From positions 124,001-188,000 of the forward strand of contig JAJUFC010000003.1 of assembly GCA_029263855.1 (NCBI GenBank): 64,000 bases of DNA. Direction: 5' to 3'. Shown in pieces: positions 8,411 through 17,955 of the stretch (the stretch's first letter is position 1; each line of letters opens with the position of its first letter). A program made the position numbers and the translations under genes. Origin of the DNA: Candidatus Thermochlorobacteriaceae bacterium. Lineage in GTDB: Bacteria; Bacteroidota; Chlorobiia; Chlorobiales; Thermochlorobacteraceae. The notes beneath the pieces were generated by a model, which worked only from the letters and a program-made list of their open reading frames with translations, had not been told where the DNA came from and searched no databases.

Positions 8411-9476
8411 TGTCGGCAATGGCGTCAAGCGAAGGCTCTTCGTGCGTAACGCAGTGAATCGCGCCAAGCCCCCAAATGAGGTCGGTGCAATCAATTCCCT
8501 GAACGCGCCGCGTTGGAAAGTGCTTCTGCAAAATCTCTAATGCCTTGATGTCGTTGGCGCAGCGGTAAGTTGGTACAAGCACGACGTTATTGGCGATGTA
8601 GAAATTGGCATAACTCGCGGGCAGGCGTTGGTCTTGTTCATAGACGGGCGACGGCATTGGAATGGTGATGATGTTGAACGGCTTGCCGTCTTGGTCGGTG
8701 AAGGTTTTGAGCCGCTCGTAATTTTCCATCAAGGGTTCGTAGTTCTCATCGCTTTTGTCGTCTTCGATTGCGGTTACGATGGTGTCGTGGCTGACGAAGC
8801 GCGTGATGTCGTCGATATGTCCGTCGGTGTCGTCGCCGACAATTCCATCGCCGAGCCAAAGGATTTTGGTTACGCCGAGATAGTCTTTGAGGTAGGTTTC
8901 AATTTCCGCTTGCGAGAGATGCGGGTTGCGGTTCGGGTTCAGAAGACACGAGGTTGTGGTGAGCAAACAGCCTTTGCCATTCACATCAATCGAGCCGCCT
9001 TCCATAACGATGTTCGGATAAAAGACGGGCAATTTTTTCCATTCCGCGATTCGCGTAGGAATGTCGTCGTCTAAGTCAAACGGCGGATACTTTCCGCCCC
9101 AAGCGTTGTAGCCCCAATCGACGATGGCTTTTTCGACCGCGTCGCCGTTGCGGCGCAGAACGAACATTGGTCCGTGGTCTCTGCACCACGCATCGTTGGT
9201 TGGAAATCGATGGTAGTGAATGTTCGGAATCGCGTCGCGCACGATGCCGCTTTTGGCGACCATTTCGCGCACGTCAAATTCCATTTTTTCATTGAGCACA
9301 TTCACATGCACCTCTTCGTGCGGCGCAAGAAATCGGAAAAACTCGATGAAGGTTTCCCAAACAGGTTCGAGCGGTTTGTCGGGCCAAGTTTCGGGCTTGT
9401 GCGGAAACGAAAACCAAGTCGCGTCGTGATGCGCCCATTCGGGCGGCATGGCGTAACCGAGTTCTTTTGGTGTCAT
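8403..9476 (-). CDS. aguA: Agmatine deiminase / peptidylarginine-deiminase family
   Basis: 357 residues from ATG 9476 (the frame is open further upstream, but the family N-terminus MTPKELGYAMPPEWAHHDAT begins here). It converts agmatine to N-carbamoylputrescine and ammonia in polyamine synthesis. Visible motifs: WCRDHGPMFV, the GDDTDGHIDDITRFV segment with the catalytic Asp/His, and the nucleophile Cys near the C-terminus in GAIHCVTHEEPS. Length is normal for the family. No partner gene (N-carbamoylputrescine amidase) is adjacent. The gene sits tail to tail with the Rsm22-like gene. Confidence 0.88.
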   Translation of the reverse strand: MTPKELGYAMPPEWAHHDATWFSFPHKPETWPDKPLEPVWETFIEFFRFLAPHEEVHVNVLNEKMEFDVREMVAKSGIVRDAIPNIHYHRFPTNDAWCRDHGPMFVLRRNGDAVEKAIVDWGYNAWGGKYPPFDLDDDIPTRIAEWKKLPVFYPNIVMEGGSIDVNGKGCLLTTTSCLLNPNRNPHLSQAEIETYLKDYLGVTKILWLGDGIVGDDTDGHIDDITRFVSHDTIVTAIEDDKSDENYEPLMENYERLKTFTDQDGKPFNIITIPMPSPVYEQDQRLPASYANFYIANNVVLVPTYRCANDIKALEILQKHFPTRRVQGIDCTDLIWGLGAIHCVTHEEPSLDAIADIK

Positions 9477-9523
9477 TGACGGTGAGTTTGAAAGTGGGTG
9501 CAAAGTTAGGAAATGTTCGTTGA

Positions 9524-10297
9524 TTAAATGATTCCGCTTGCCATCAAACATGCAATCACAATGAGCATTGCGGCAACCGTGCGTTGAACAACTTGCATTG
9601 TTACTTTTGGCATAAGCCGTGCACCGATAAATGCTCCCAAAAAAGCGGAAAGACAAGCAGAGACAAGTATGGTTGTATTCTCTTCGAGAATTGCGGAACG
9701 AAAGCGATTGAAATAAACAGGCAAACGCGCAACATCAATCAGACACGCAATTACAATGCTTGTTGCGATAAAACTTTCCTTTGTCAAATCGTATTTGAGC
9801 AAAAAGATGCTTCGCAATGCGCCCTGCTGTCCTGAAAGTCCGCCAACAAATCCTGAGAGCAGACCGCCGAGCCACAAATCGTCGCGCTCAAATTTCAGTC
9901 TTTTTTCCGACGGACGCGATTCTAACCACACAAACACAATCAGCAACATCGAAATGAGCAATTTCAGCGGCGTAATGCTCGCCGTGCGATTGAAAAATGG
10001 ATATTCGTAAATCGGCTCAATCGTTGAAATCGCGCCCAACAGCATAGCACCTAAAAACGAGGACACTACCGCCCCAAGACCAAACTTGATAGCGATTTCT
10101 CTATCCGCAAATTTTCCAACCAAGACTAATTTGAATAGATTGTTGAGCAAATGCACCACAGCCGTTAAAGCAATCGCCAAATCCACTGAAAAGAACAACG
10201 CAAAAAAAGGCATCAGCAGTGTGCCGAGCCCAAACCCCGAAAATAGCGTTAGCAATGAAGCAAAGAGCGACGCAATTGCAATAATGATGAGTTCCAT
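9524..10297 (-). CDS. TauE/SafE-family membrane permease
   Basis: 257 residues from ATG 10297, almost all hydrophobic, with about eight membrane segments in two repeated halves. The first half has ASLFASLLTLFSGFGLGTLLMP and the second has GLLSGFVGGLSGQQGALRS, which are the paired repeat motifs of the TauE/SafE family (sulfite, sulfonate or other organic anion export/uptake). Substrate cannot be read from sequence. It is 47 bp downstream of nothing on its own strand except aguA, which follows it, so TauE and aguA could be co-transcribed. Its upstream region (86 bp) is shared with the divergent FtsX-like permease. Confidence 0.85.
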   Translation of the reverse strand: MELIIIAIASLFASLLTLFSGFGLGTLLMPFFALFFSVDLAIALTAVVHLLNNLFKLVLVGKFADREIAIKFGLGAVVSSFLGAMLLGAISTIEPIYEYPFFNRTASITPLKLLISMLLIVFVWLESRPSEKRLKFERDDLWLGGLLSGFVGGLSGQQGALRSIFLLKYDLTKESFIATSIVIACLIDVARLPVYFNRFRSAILEENTTILVSACLSAFLGAFIGARLMPKVTMQVVQRTVAAMLIVIACLMASGII

Positions 10298-10383
10298 TGT
10301 TTCGTGATAGCTATGCCCATTGGCGTTGTCTTTTATGTGATTGTGAAAAGTCTTACGTTTCGCGTCAAACTTTACAAACAAAT

Positions 10384-11871
10384 ATGAGCATTTTTTCTCT
10401 CGTCTTATCCAACATTGCACAGCGCAAGTTTTCCGTTTTTCTGACGGCACTTTCCGTTGCGTTGGGCGTTGCGCTCATTGCCGCCACGCTCGACATCAAG
10501 CGGCAGGTTGAAGATAAGTTCAGCCAAACCAGCATTGGCTATGAACTTATTCTTGGCGCAAAAGGCTCGCCGCTTCAACTCGTTTTGAACACCGTCTATC
10601 ATCTCGGCAACCCAACAGGCAATTTGCCTTACAGCACCTACGAACTTTATCGCAAAAATCCGTTCGTCAGTTATGCCATTCCGATGGGCTTGGGCGATAA
10701 TTATCGTGGCTTCCGAATCGTTTGCACCACAACGGAATTTTTCACAAAGTTTAATTACGCCAAAGATAAAAAGCATGAACTTGCCGAAGGACGCTTGTTC
10801 AAAGACGATGAACTTTATGCCGCTGTGCTCGGCAAAGATGTTTCGGAAAAAACAGGCTTAAAATTTGGCGATAAGTTCGTCGCCACGCACGGCTTGCAAG
10901 AGTCGAGCGGCGATATTGGCAAAGTGCATGAGCATGACAACTTCACCGTTGTTGGCATTCTCAAAAAAACAGGCACACCCAGCGACAAAGCCATCTATGC
11001 GTCTCTCCCAACCGTTTGGGCAATTCACGAGGCAGAAGCAGAACATAACAATGACGAATCCACACGCAAAGCCGCCGTCGATCGCGCTTACGGCAAGTCC
11101 GAAAAAGACACGATTCAAATTCAAATGGCATCCGCCGACCACAAACACGATAAACACGAACACGATACCGAGCATGTGTACGAACACACAAAGAAATCTT
11201 CATCAGATAAACACACGCACTCCGACGGCACACCGCACACCGACGGCGACGACCACCCTGACCACAAGCACGACCACGACCATGAGCACGAGCATGCCGT
11301 TCCAACCGAAGGCGATGTAACGGCGATTTTAGTTAAAGCCAAAGCCCCGATTTTTTCGCTTCAACTCTACGACAAAATCAACCGCGAGCCTTACGCGCAA
11401 GCCGCGTTTGCAGTCAATGAAATCAAAAATCTTTTTGACATTGTTGGCAATGTTGATTGGGCGTTTTTCTTCATCACAGCGTTGGTAATTATGGTTGCGC
11501 TGATTGGCGTGATGGTTGCGCTTTACAACTCGCTCGCAGAACGCCGCCGCGAGATTGCGATTTTGCGCTCGCTGGGGGCGCATCGCTCGAAAATTTTCAG
11601 CATCATCGCGCTTGAAGCCGCCCTGACTTCCTTTTTCGGCGCGCTCTTTGGCATTGTGTTAAGCAAGATTCTTTCGCTGGTGCTTAAAGGGTTCGTTTTG
11701 GAGAAAACAGGCATTGAAATTTCGGTTGCGTTGTGGAGCGTCGTTGGCGGCGTGCCTGTGGAACTTACGCTGTTGGTGATTGTAACGCTGATTGGCGCAT
11801 TGGCAGGCGTTATTCCTGCTGTTGAAGCGTATCGAACCGATGTCGCTAAAAACCTTAGTCCACTGAGCTAA
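10384..11871 (+). CDS. FtsX/MacB-like ABC permease with His-rich loop
   Basis: 495 residues from ATG 10384. N-terminal helix (LTALSVALGVALIAATLDI), a large periplasmic region, then three C-terminal helices with the FtsX signature (AERRREIAILRSLGAHRSKIF). Inside the periplasmic region, residues 252-304 hold 16 histidines among Asp, Glu and Lys, a classic divalent-metal-binding stretch. Such permeases occur with an ATPase and a zinc-binding periplasmic protein in zinc-responsive operons (for example the Zrg-type genes of Vibrio), so a zinc or other metal role is likely (inference). No ATPase gene lies beside it in this window; it would have to use one encoded elsewhere. Divergent from the TauE-like permease. 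Confidence 0.85.
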   Translation: MSIFSLVLSNIAQRKFSVFLTALSVALGVALIAATLDIKRQVEDKFSQTSIGYELILGAKGSPLQLVLNTVYHLGNPTGNLPYSTYELYRKNPFVSYAIPMGLGDNYRGFRIVCTTTEFFTKFNYAKDKKHELAEGRLFKDDELYAAVLGKDVSEKTGLKFGDKFVATHGLQESSGDIGKVHEHDNFTVVGILKKTGTPSDKAIYASLPTVWAIHEAEAEHNNDESTRKAAVDRAYGKSEKDTIQIQMASADHKHDKHEHDTEHVYEHTKKSSSDKHTHSDGTPHTDGDDHPDHKHDHDHEHEHAVPTEGDVTAILVKAKAPIFSLQLYDKINREPYAQAAFAVNEIKNLFDIVGNVDWAFFFITALVIMVALIGVMVALYNSLAERRREIAILRSLGAHRSKIFSIIALEAALTSFFGALFGIVLSKILSLVLKGFVLEKTGIEISVALWSVVGGVPVELTLLVIVTLIGALAGVIPAVEAYRTDVAKNLSPLS

Positions 11872-11910
11872 ACTGCTTGCGCATCACGCTCGGATATTTT
11901 GACTATAAAA

Positions 11911-11935
11911 AAGGGCGAGTGATGAACCCGCCCTT
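11911..11935 (-). terminator. Intrinsic terminator downstream of tldE
   Basis: Arms AAGGGCG (11911-11917) and CGCCCTT (11929-11935). Read on the minus strand, the hairpin is followed by a T-rich run (complement of TATAAAAAAG), so it best serves the TldE gene, though the plus-strand permease ends just before it as well. Confidence 0.65.
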
Positions 11936-11962
11936 ATTGCTTTTAACCTTATTGCTTTTAAA
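11933..11962. repeat. 15-bp tandem duplication
   Basis: CTTATTGCTTTTAAC (11933-11947) is followed directly by CTTATTGCTTTTAAA (11948-11962), ending one base before the tldE stop codon. It looks like a slippage duplication. Confidence 0.75.
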
Positions 11963-11963
11963 A

Positions 11964-13289
11964 TTAGACCGCGTCGCTCAAGCTTGTGAAAGTGAAATCG
12001 CGAATGCGCATCGGCGGAACAAGATTGCCGTTCAAACGTTCAGGCTTGCCGAGCGCATCAAGGTTGTTGAGCATAATGACGGGGCTTTCGTTGAAGCGCA
12101 TGTTTTTGATGGCATATTGAATTTTGCCGTTCTCAATGTAGAATGTGCCGTCGCGTGTTAGCCCTGTGTAGAGCAGGGTTTGCGGGTCGACGCTTCGAAT
12201 ATACCAAAGTCGCGTAATCAGAATTCCCTTCTTCGTATCCTTGATTAAATCTTCCGTTGTTGCTGATGTGCCTTCAATGATGACGCCGCTTGGAAAAGCA
12301 GTTGGTTTAACGCCCTTTTGAGATGCCCAATAGCGGTCATAGACGAGGTTTTGAAGTACGCCATTTTTGAACCACCATATTCTTTCGCGCGAAAGTCCAT
12401 CGCCTTGCCAAGTTTGCGCGGGAATCTCGGGGTGCGTGGGGTCGGAGTAAATGTTGATGCGCTCATCGATGATTTTTTCGCCGATTTTGTTGCCGCCGCC
12501 TTTTTTGGAAAAGAAACTTCTGCCTTCGTCAGCGGCGCGCGCGCCAAGCGAGAAGACGAGGTTGTTGAGCAAGCCTTCGTCTGAAACGAGCGCGGCGGGT
12601 TCTAGAATGACGGTGTATTTGCCCGGCTCAATTGCGCGCGGATTGCGCGAGAGTTCGGCTTTGCGAATGGCGATTTCAGAATCTTCTTTCGGGCGAAACT
12701 TCGTTACATCGTTGTAATCTTTAACGGCGTAGCCTGACCCCGTGCCGTCGCTCGTGCGCGCGGTAAGCGTAAATTCAATCCCCGTTGCTTTGTTGTAAGC
12801 GAAAAGCCCTTTGGAATTGGCTAATGCGGAAAAACTAGTGCTGTCTTCAAAAAAGCCTGCCGCCGTCATTCCCAACTTTTCCGCTTGCGAGATGCCTTCA
12901 TTGGCGACATTGGCGCGATACTCTGGCGAAATGCGCGCGGTCGACTCAAAGTAAGTTTTTGATTCCAGATAAGTTTGCGGCTCCAAGAACGGCATCGCTT
13001 CGGGATTTTCGGGCGCGAGTTTCGCAAGTTCTTCGGCGCGTCGCGCGCACTTTTCAATCGATGCGTCGTCGAGTTCGTTGGTCGAGGCACTTCCGATGCG
13101 TCGCCCGAACTTCGCGCTCACGCTCAACCCCACGTTTTCGCTGAACCCGCTGGTCGTAATCGTGTTGCGCGCGTAGCGCACGTTGCCGCTGACGTTGCCG
13201 CCCAAATTCGCTTCGCACTCCTCCGCTTTTGAAAACGAAAGGACTTTGTCGAGGATTTTTTTGGCTTCTTCTTTTGATAAAACGGACAT
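11964..13289 (-). CDS. TldE/PmbA-family protease subunit
   Basis: 441 residues, the non-catalytic partner type of the TldD/TldE metalloprotease. The N-terminal region (KAEECEANLGGNVSGNVRYARNTI) and the conserved KYTVILEPAALVSDEGLLNN match the PmbA fold. It lacks the HExxxH motif that its neighbour has, as expected for TldE. There is no signal peptide: it begins MSVLSKEEAKKILDK. In Escherichia coli, TldD and TldE form a cytoplasmic heterodimer that cleaves unfolded or modified peptides. Here the partner gene 40 bp upstream carries a Tat signal, which makes the localisation of this subunit puzzling. Second gene of a two-gene unit, with a terminator behind it. Confidence 0.85.
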   Translation of the reverse strand: MSVLSKEEAKKILDKVLSFSKAEECEANLGGNVSGNVRYARNTITTSGFSENVGLSVSAKFGRRIGSASTNELDDASIEKCARRAEELAKLAPENPEAMPFLEPQTYLESKTYFESTARISPEYRANVANEGISQAEKLGMTAAGFFEDSTSFSALANSKGLFAYNKATGIEFTLTARTSDGTGSGYAVKDYNDVTKFRPKEDSEIAIRKAELSRNPRAIEPGKYTVILEPAALVSDEGLLNNLVFSLGARAADEGRSFFSKKGGGNKIGEKIIDERINIYSDPTHPEIPAQTWQGDGLSRERIWWFKNGVLQNLVYDRYWASQKGVKPTAFPSGVIIEGTSATTEDLIKDTKKGILITRLWYIRSVDPQTLLYTGLTRDGTFYIENGKIQYAIKNMRFNESPVIMLNNLDALGKPERLNGNLVPPMRIRDFTFTSLSDAV

Positions 13290-13328
13290 TGTTAGATGTT
13301 GGATTTCGTTGCGAGATGTTGTTGAAGT

Positions 13329-14969
13329 TCAGACATTGCGCGCCGTGTTAATCACGTTCACATTGTTGAAGCGCGTCGTCGAACTGCCGTGAGAAACCGC
13401 GCTCACCTGTCCGGGCTGACCTTTGCCATCGAAGAAACTTCCGCCCAAGCGATAGTCGCTTTCGTCGCAAATCGCAACGCAACTGTTCCAAAACTCTTGT
13501 GTATTGGATTGATACGCCACGTCTTTGAGCATCCCGACGATTTTGCCGTTCTTGATTTCGTAAAACAGTTGCCCTGTGAATTGGAAGTTGTAGCGTTGTT
13601 GGTCGATGGAGTAGGAACTATCGCCCACGATGTAAATGCCTTTGTCGACGCCTGCAATCATGTCGGCGACGGAGAGTTTCGTTTTGCCCGGCGCAAGCGA
13701 AACATTCGGCATGCGTTGAAATTGAACGGAACTCCAACTATCCGCATAACAACAGCCGTGCGATTCTTTCTCGCCAAGAATGTGCACTTGGTCGCGAATG
13801 GCTTGATAGTTCACCAGCGTTCCATCTTTGACCAAATCCCATTGCTTTGTGGTAACGCCTTCGTCATCGTAGCCGACCGCGCCGAGCGACGTGGGCTGTG
13901 TTTTATCAGCAAAAAGAGTAACGATAGGACTGCCGTAGTTGAAACTTTTACTTTGCCACTTATCGAGCGTAACGAAACTGGTGCCAGCATAATTGGCTTC
14001 GTAGCCGAGCACACGGTCAAGTTCGAGCGGATGCCCAACCGATTCGTGAATCGTGAGCCAAAGGTGTGCAGGGTCTAACACTAAATCATACTTGCCCGGC
14101 TCAACCGATTTGGCTTTAAGTTTCTGTTGAACGTGCTTAGCGGCAAGCGAGGCATCTTCAATCATGTCGTAATACTTGCCGTAACCAACGACGCCTTCAG
14201 GCAGTTGATACTTGCCTTCGGGACGCGCAGAGAGATACTCATATCCCATTCCCATGGGCGCGGCAAGTTCAGAGCGCGATTGAAATTTGCCTGTGGTTTT
14301 ATCAATGACGGTAACATTAAAAGTAGGCCAAATGCGATAAATGTCTTGGTCAATGTAAGAGCCGTCGGTGGAAGCAAAATACTTTTGTTCATTAACGAGA
14401 AAGAGCGAGGAGCTCACGAAGTTCGCGCCGTTTTTCATTGCCGCATCATTGACGCTCAAAAGAAAATCGGTTTTCTCTTTGATAGGCACTTCAAGTGCAT
14501 TTTTTTCAATCGGTGTTTTCCAACTCACTTCGCCAAGAGCCTTTGTTGGCGCAAGTCTGACGGGCTCTTTTTGAAATTTGGAATTGGCTTTTGCAATCGC
14601 TACGGCAGTTTCAGCCGCTTTCTTAATACCTTCGGCAGTTACGCGGTTGGTTGAAGCAAATCCCCAAGTGCCGTTAGCAATGACGCGAATGCCGATGCCA
14701 AACGATTCTGTGTTCTGAATGCCTTGAACTTTATTTTCGCGTGTAAACACGAATTGGCGCAGATAGCGACCGATGCGAACATCGCAGTAACTTGCGCCGT
14801 TGCTCCTTGCCGTGTTGAGTGCGACATCGGCAAGCCGCTTTTTGTCGGCAGTCGATAAAATTGGGGTAACAAGTTCGGTTTCGGAAATTTCTTTTGCAAA
14901 GGTTGGTAGCGGCAAGAGCATCGCGCCCGTTCCAAGCGCGGCAAGTTGAATGAAGTCTCTACGATTCAA
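13329..14969 (-). CDS. Tat-exported TldD-family metalloprotease
   Basis: 546 residues. Residues 1-25 form a twin-arginine signal (MNRRDFIQLAALGTGAMLL, then TFAKE). The catalytic motif HESVGH (His308, Glu309, His313; HExxxH) is intact, followed by PLELDRVLGYEANYAGTSF. A later HGCCYADSW matches the metal-binding Cys region of TldD. TldD cleaves unstructured peptides within a TldD-TldE barrel. The Tat signal would place this one outside the cytoplasm after folding, whereas the neighbouring TldE has no signal. It is the first gene of the pair, with 200 AT-rich bases upstream shared with the divergent rnhA. Confidence 0.88.
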   Translation of the reverse strand: MNRRDFIQLAALGTGAMLLPLPTFAKEISETELVTPILSTADKKRLADVALNTARSNGASYCDVRIGRYLRQFVFTRENKVQGIQNTESFGIGIRVIANGTWGFASTNRVTAEGIKKAAETAVAIAKANSKFQKEPVRLAPTKALGEVSWKTPIEKNALEVPIKEKTDFLLSVNDAAMKNGANFVSSSLFLVNEQKYFASTDGSYIDQDIYRIWPTFNVTVIDKTTGKFQSRSELAAPMGMGYEYLSARPEGKYQLPEGVVGYGKYYDMIEDASLAAKHVQQKLKAKSVEPGKYDLVLDPAHLWLTIHESVGHPLELDRVLGYEANYAGTSFVTLDKWQSKSFNYGSPIVTLFADKTQPTSLGAVGYDDEGVTTKQWDLVKDGTLVNYQAIRDQVHILGEKESHGCCYADSWSSVQFQRMPNVSLAPGKTKLSVADMIAGVDKGIYIVGDSSYSIDQQRYNFQFTGQLFYEIKNGKIVGMLKDVAYQSNTQEFWNSCVAICDESDYRLGGSFFDGKGQPGQVSAVSHGSSTTRFNNVNVINTARNV

Positions 14970-15169
14970 ATGTTTTCTCCTTTTTGGTTAGAAATTGAAT
15001 CTCAAATAAAATGCTGATAGCGGAAAAAGATAATCATTTGACGCGAAGAAAAAGGCAAAAGTTTCACTTCTAAAAACCGACTCGCGCCGCGCACCCCGAC
15101 TTAATTTTGCGCCGATTTTACAGATGTTTTTTGTAATTAGACACGACTCGAACTCAAATTCATCAACGA

Positions 15170-15667
15170 TTGAAAAAAAATCAGTCCAAGCCGAAAGTTG
15201 TCATTTACACCGATGGCGCGTGCGAAGGCAATCCCGGACGCGGCGGCTACGGCGTGGTGATGCTTTGGGGCGAAAAGCGCAAAGAACTTTCAGGCGGATT
15301 CCAATGCACCACGAACAACCGAATGGAACTGCTTGCCGTCATTGAAGCCCTTGCCGCACTCAAACAACCATGCGCCGTTACACTTTATTCTGATTCAAGT
15401 TATGTCGTCAATGCGATGAACGAAGGTTGGGTTCAAAATTGGCGACAAAAAGGATGGCGCAATTCGCAAAACAGACCAACGCCAAACGTAGATTTATGGA
15501 AACGCTTGCTTGCGCTATGCGAACAACACGATGTTGAATTTATTTGGGTGAAAGGACACTCAGGCGTTGAGGAAAACGAACGGTGCGACGCACTCGCCGT
15601 TGCCGCCGCTCAAAAGCCCAATTTGCCCATTGACGCAGGCTACACTACTGGTGCTGATGCGTCGTGA
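15170..15667 (+). CDS. rnhA: Ribonuclease HI
   Basis: 165 residues. It degrades the RNA strand of RNA-DNA hybrids. All four metal ligands are visible: Asp in [12 protein letters not shown], Glu in [10 protein letters not shown], Asp in LYSDSSYVV and Asp in ENERCDALA, plus the His of KGHSGVEEN. The start is a TTG at 15170, preceded by an ATT in frame; no in-frame ATG or GTG lies near. The N-terminus from TTG has the usual spacing to YTDG. The 3' end overlaps the convergent secreted-protein gene by 23 bases. Confidence 0.93.
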   Translation: MKKNQSKPKVVIYTDGACEGNPGRGGYGVVMLWGEKRKELSGGFQCTTNNRMELLAVIEALAALKQPCAVTLYSDSSYVVNAMNEGWVQNWRQKGWRNSQNRPTPNVDLWKRLLALCEQHDVEFIWVKGHSGVEENERCDALAVAAAQKPNLPIDAGYTTGADAS

Positions 15668-16247
15668 TGTTCCCCAAAGCGTCCCATTTGAAGAACTCTG
15701 TGGTTTTTCTATCTATCGCTACTTCGTAGCAACCGCTTCCATCAAGGTCGAGGCGCAAGGTTTCTTCTTTAACGTGAGGCGAAATCAATCGTTTGAGCGC
15801 GAAGTGCGAGCCATCTTTGATTTTCCGCCAACGCATGGTGATGAGAGAAAGTTGAAACTGAGCGTCGCTATAAAGTGCAATGCGTCCGATTTTTGATTCC
15901 GCCGTAACGGCAATTTCATAACTTTTCACGCCGAGTGCGTTTGGCGTTTTGAAGACACCTTTGGCGACAAATGAAAATTTTTCAACCGCGTTGACAAGCG
16001 TATTGTCAGAAGCTCGACGCGAGGTAATTTCGCCATGCTCATCAATTAGCGTGGCAACTTGAAAGAAAAGTTGAGGAATAAAATTGATGCTGTCGGCAAG
16101 TTGTGTGCTTGCATTGGTGAGTGAAGAAATTGTAACTAAATTCGCGCTGTTCAGGGCATTGCGCATTTGTGCAAAGGTAGGCGCGCTTGAACACACAAGG
16201 CATATACAAAGCAGGCAGTCATAAAATTGTGGTTTGCTTAATCGCAT
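15645..16247 (-). CDS. Secreted protein of unknown function
   Basis: 200 residues with an N-terminal signal (hydrophobic [17 protein letters not shown]). The rest is a likely beta-rich periplasmic protein with alternating strands ([39 protein letters not shown]). No family recognised. It is convergent with rnhA (23-base overlap) and divergent from the amidase, with only 14 bases between the two start codons, so the promoters must overlap each other's coding regions. Confidence 0.6.
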   Translation of the reverse strand: MRLSKPQFYDCLLCICLVCSSAPTFAQMRNALNSANLVTISSLTNASTQLADSINFIPQLFFQVATLIDEHGEITSRRASDNTLVNAVEKFSFVAKGVFKTPNALGVKSYEIAVTAESKIGRIALYSDAQFQLSLITMRWRKIKDGSHFALKRLISPHVKEETLRLDLDGSGCYEVAIDRKTTEFFKWDALGNITTHQHQ

Positions 16248-16261
16248 AAATTGTTAGGGGC

Positions 16262-17947
16262 ATGGAATCACAGAAAGTTCTCCCAAACCTAAAACATCTG
16301 ATGTTGAAAATATCTTCTCTTCCCGCGCGCAAATATACACTTTCGCTTGCGTTTTTGTTGTTTTGGATTGGCTCGATGGTTGGACAAACGAAGTTCAGCA
16401 TTGCAGTGAGCCTTGAAGGCGGACGCGCCTATACGGACGACATTCCCGTCTATTCGTTGCAAAATAAACTCGTCGTAACGGCGGTCGATGTGTGCAACGC
16501 GCTCAAAATTACGCCAACCGTTACCAATCAAAGCGTCAGCGTTTCAACGCTTAGCAAAACCCAGCATCGACTTGTGCTTGAACTCAAAGCCAATAATCAC
16601 TTCATCAAAATTCAGAACGCAACAGAAAACAAGCCGCATAGAATTATTCAGCTCGATGCGCCGCTCATTTTGTATGGCGATAAAATTTACCTCGAGCCGC
16701 ATCAAGCGCGAGTGCTTTTCGGAATGTTTCTCGACGCAAAAAGCGACACACTCGGCGGCGTGCTTTCGTTTGATTTTACGCAACCCTTCTCACTCGACAC
16801 CGCCAAGCCTACCGTGCCGATTGAGATGATTGCGCGGCACACGATTCAGAACGTGATTGTCGAAGAAAAAGCCAATGGCGTGATTGTGCGAATCATTTCC
16901 ACGAAGCCGAATGTGAAATATGAATTTATTCCGCCCGATAAAAACGGGCTCGCTTATCTCACATTCGTTGGGGCGACAGGCGATATGCAGGCACTTTCAC
17001 AAACCTTCAAAAATGGATTTCTCCGACGCATTACGCCTGTCTCGCTCAGAGGCAGTCTGCAACTCACCCTCGAGTTTGATGCGCAGAAATACACTGTTAA
17101 ATCCACAGACATGACGCGCGAACAAGGGACAAATAATTTCATCTTGCTTGCCTTGCGCGATGTGAATGTTCAAGAAATCATTGAGCAAGAAAACAAGGAA
17201 GTGCAAATCAACGCAACGCTTGATGAACAGCGAAGCAAATGGAAGTTAGACGTGATTGCGCTTGATGCCGGACATGGCGGCAAAGACGTCGGCGCAATCG
17301 GCGCGAGTGGGCATTATGAAAAAGACGTCACGCTTGCGATTGTCAAAAAGGTCGGGAAGTTGATAGAGAAAAATTGGAGTGGCGTCAAGGTCGTCTACAC
17401 GCGGGATTCCGATAAGTTTATCGAGCTTGACGAGCGCGGCAAAATTGCCAACCGCAACAATGCGAAACTTTTCGTCAGCGTTCATTGCAATGCGAGTGTT
17501 AATCGTAAAGCAGACGGCGTGGAGGTCTATTTGCTTGGGCTACACAAAACAGACGCCGCGCTCAAAGTAGCCCAACGTGAAAACGCCGTCATGATTGAGG
17601 AGAGCGACTATCAGGAGCGATACAAAAACTTCACGGAAGAAAATTTGATTATGGTTACGATGGCGCAAAACGCCTTTGCACATCAATCGGAAAAGTTGGC
17701 GGAAATCATCAGCAACGACATTGCACGGCGAGCGGCGCGTCAAAATCGTGGTGTCAAGCAAGCAGGGTTCATGGTGCTTTGGACGCCCTCAATGCCGAGC
17801 ATCTTGATTGAAACAGGTTACATTTCTAACCCAAACGAAGAGAAATTTTTAGCCTCTGAAACGGGACAAACTCAAATTGCCGAAGCCATTTTCGAAGGAC
17901 TTGAAAAATATCGGCGCGATTATGAAGCCCAAGTTTCCCGCGAATAA
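16262..17947 (+). CDS. N-acetylmuramoyl-L-alanine amidase (AmiC type)
   Basis: 561 residues. After a short N-tail comes a hydrophobic signal (LSLAFLLFWIGSMVGQ), a beta-rich AMIN-like region that targets the septum or cell wall (about 40-315), and a C-terminal Amidase_3 catalytic domain (about 325-555). The zinc ligands are visible: His in LDAGHGGKDVGAIG, Glu in HYEKDVTLAI, His in VSVHCNAS, and the catalytic Glu in ILIETGYISNPNEE. It removes the peptide stem from peptidoglycan during daughter-cell separation. An in-frame ATG at residue 14 is an alternative start. Confidence 0.9.
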   Translation: MESQKVLPNLKHLMLKISSLPARKYTLSLAFLLFWIGSMVGQTKFSIAVSLEGGRAYTDDIPVYSLQNKLVVTAVDVCNALKITPTVTNQSVSVSTLSKTQHRLVLELKANNHFIKIQNATENKPHRIIQLDAPLILYGDKIYLEPHQARVLFGMFLDAKSDTLGGVLSFDFTQPFSLDTAKPTVPIEMIARHTIQNVIVEEKANGVIVRIISTKPNVKYEFIPPDKNGLAYLTFVGATGDMQALSQTFKNGFLRRITPVSLRGSLQLTLEFDAQKYTVKSTDMTREQGTNNFILLALRDVNVQEIIEQENKEVQINATLDEQRSKWKLDVIALDAGHGGKDVGAIGASGHYEKDVTLAIVKKVGKLIEKNWSGVKVVYTRDSDKFIELDERGKIANRNNAKLFVSVHCNASVNRKADGVEVYLLGLHKTDAALKVAQRENAVMIEESDYQERYKNFTEENLIMVTMAQNAFAHQSEKLAEIISNDIARRAARQNRGVKQAGFMVLWTPSMPSILIETGYISNPNEEKFLASETGQTQIAEAIFEGLEKYRRDYEAQVSRE

Positions 17948-17955
17948 TCTTCAAC

